Below the pieces are notes generated by a model. It had not been told where the DNA came from. It saw nothing but the letters and a program-made list of their open reading frames with translations, and did no database searches. This document shows, in pieces, positions 14,536 through 15,175 of a stretch of 15,175 nt of DNA (within the stretch, counting starts at the first letter, position 1; each line of letters opens with the position of its first letter). The DNA comes from JBCDIQ01 sp039024295 (GTDB taxonomy: Bacteria > Bacteroidota > Bacteroidia > J057): contig JBCDIQ010000105.1 in the NCBI GenBank assembly GCA_039024295.1, positions 1 through 15,175 on the forward strand, given 5' to 3'. A program made the position numbers and the translations under genes.

Positions 14536-14543
14536 TAGCTTTG
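14536..14543 (+). promoter_or_regulatory. Predicted -7 box of the pckA promoter
   Basis: TAGCTTTG matches the Bacteroidota consensus TAnnTTTG exactly. It lies 76 bp before the pckA ATG, giving a leader of about 70 nt. No good TTTG -33 element is found at the usual spacing; the nearest TTTG, at 14523-14526, is too close. Confidence 0.5.
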
Positions 14544-14619
14544 TGCCTTCAACCAACCAAGATTACAATTCTATTGGTATATACAAAAAATCTAGGTTTT
14601 ACCTTTTGACCCAAATATC

Positions 14620-15175
14620 ATGACTTTTACTGGCATCAAGTCTCAGAACGGTTTAGAAACAATAGGTTTATCCAACACCTTGCATCAATATTGGAACCTT
14701 GAGCCTACTGTTTTGACTGAGCACACCTTAGCCAACGATCAGGGAGTTTTAGCGGATAGTGGAGCCCTATGTGTGGATACCGGAGAGTTTACCGGTCGTT
14801 CTCCCAAAGACAAGTTTTGTGTTGAAGATGATCTTACCCGCGATACCGTATGGTGGGGAGAGATTAATCAGCCCATTTCTCAGGAGGACTATCAGGCATT
14901 AAAGACCAAGGTATTGGCCTACCTTCAATCGCGTGATCTCTATGTACGTGATGTGTATGCAGGGGCTGATCCTAACTATCGCTTGAATGTACGTGTGGTC
15001 AATACCAAGCCCTGGCCAAACATGTTCGTCTATAACATGTTCATCGAGCCATCACAAAGCGAACTTAAAACTTTTGAGCCAGAGTGGACCATTATTCAGG
15101 CACCTGAATTTCATGCGGAAGGTGCAGCTGATGGCATCCGCCAGCACAATTTCAGCATCATCAATTTCACTGAAA
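14620..15175 (+). CDS. pckA: Phosphoenolpyruvate carboxykinase (ATP), 5' part
   Basis: The first 185 codons are present and the window ends before the stop. The enzyme converts oxaloacetate plus ATP to phosphoenolpyruvate plus CO2, the entry step of gluconeogenesis, in the cytoplasm. The N-terminal domain has the family motif DTGEFTGRSPKDKF (residues 53-66), whose Arg binds oxaloacetate in known structures, followed by YVRDVYAGADPNYRLNVRVV and later FVYNMFIEP. This matches the ATP-dependent family rather than the GTP-dependent one. The catalytic metal-binding and P-loop regions lie beyond the window. The start ATG at 14620 has no Shine-Dalgarno. A consensus -7 box lies 76 bp upstream. Confidence 0.95.
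   Translation, partial: MTFTGIKSQNGLETIGLSNTLHQYWNLEPTVLTEHTLANDQGVLADSGALCVDTGEFTGRSPKDKFCVEDDLTRDTVWWGEINQPISQEDYQALKTKVLAYLQSRDLYVRDVYAGADPNYRLNVRVVNTKPWPNMFVYNMFIEPSQSELKTFEPEWTIIQAPEFHAEGAADGIRQHNFSIINFTE

Noticed and set aside
14459..14608. 49-codon frame upstream of pckA (starts MSIISSFCKD)
   Set aside because: It spans the predicted pckA -7 box and is AT-rich with no recognisable features; most likely a chance frame.

Overview
The window looks like a chromosomal segment of a Bacteroidota bacterium. The class is not certain; Cytophagia, Saprospiria and Flavobacteriia are all possible. Three things point there. A small secreted protein carries a type IX secretion (T9SS) type A C-terminal signal. 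Several intergenic regions hold the Bacteroidota promoter -7 consensus TAnnTTTG. Almost no gene has a Shine-Dalgarno sequence at a sensible distance. Base composition is even and moderate throughout, and I see no insertion sequence, phage gene, integrase or CRISPR array. Most genes are housekeeping or metabolic.

Layout, left to right. (1) The 3' part of a tRNA-His gene (GTG anticodon) with a strong terminator directly behind it. (2) A cytoplasmic ankyrin-repeat protein on +. (3) On -, read right to left: a YdhF-like aldo/keto reductase, then an RND efflux pair (periplasmic adaptor, inner-membrane pump). No outer-membrane TolC-type gene lies in the window. (4) On -, an acetyl-CoA acetyltransferase (thiolase) ending in a clear terminator. 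(5) A 525-bp intergenic region (7890-8414) with inverted repeats, a hairpin followed by TTTT and an unlisted 55-codon ORF. It precedes a 105-residue protein that is only a signal peptide plus a T9SS sorting domain. (6) A retropepsin-like aspartic protease on +, convergent with a two-helix membrane protein with a long coiled coil on -. (7) gltX on -, divergent from a secreted SnoaL/DUF4440-type protein on +. (8) neuB on +, convergent with rsmE on -. (9) A 297-bp intergenic region with a consensus -7 box, then the 5' part of pckA, cut by the window end.

The only clear functional partnership is the RND pump with its adaptor. The other genes appear to be single transcription units. In two places a terminator and the next promoter share bases, so the terminator's T-tract seems to double as the -33 region. 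One of these promoters sits so close to the aldo/keto reductase ATG that a leaderless mRNA is predicted. The least explained parts are the structured 8117-8414 region, the cargo-less T9SS protein, and the coiled-coil membrane protein with a palindrome upstream. I found no large undescribed multi-gene system.
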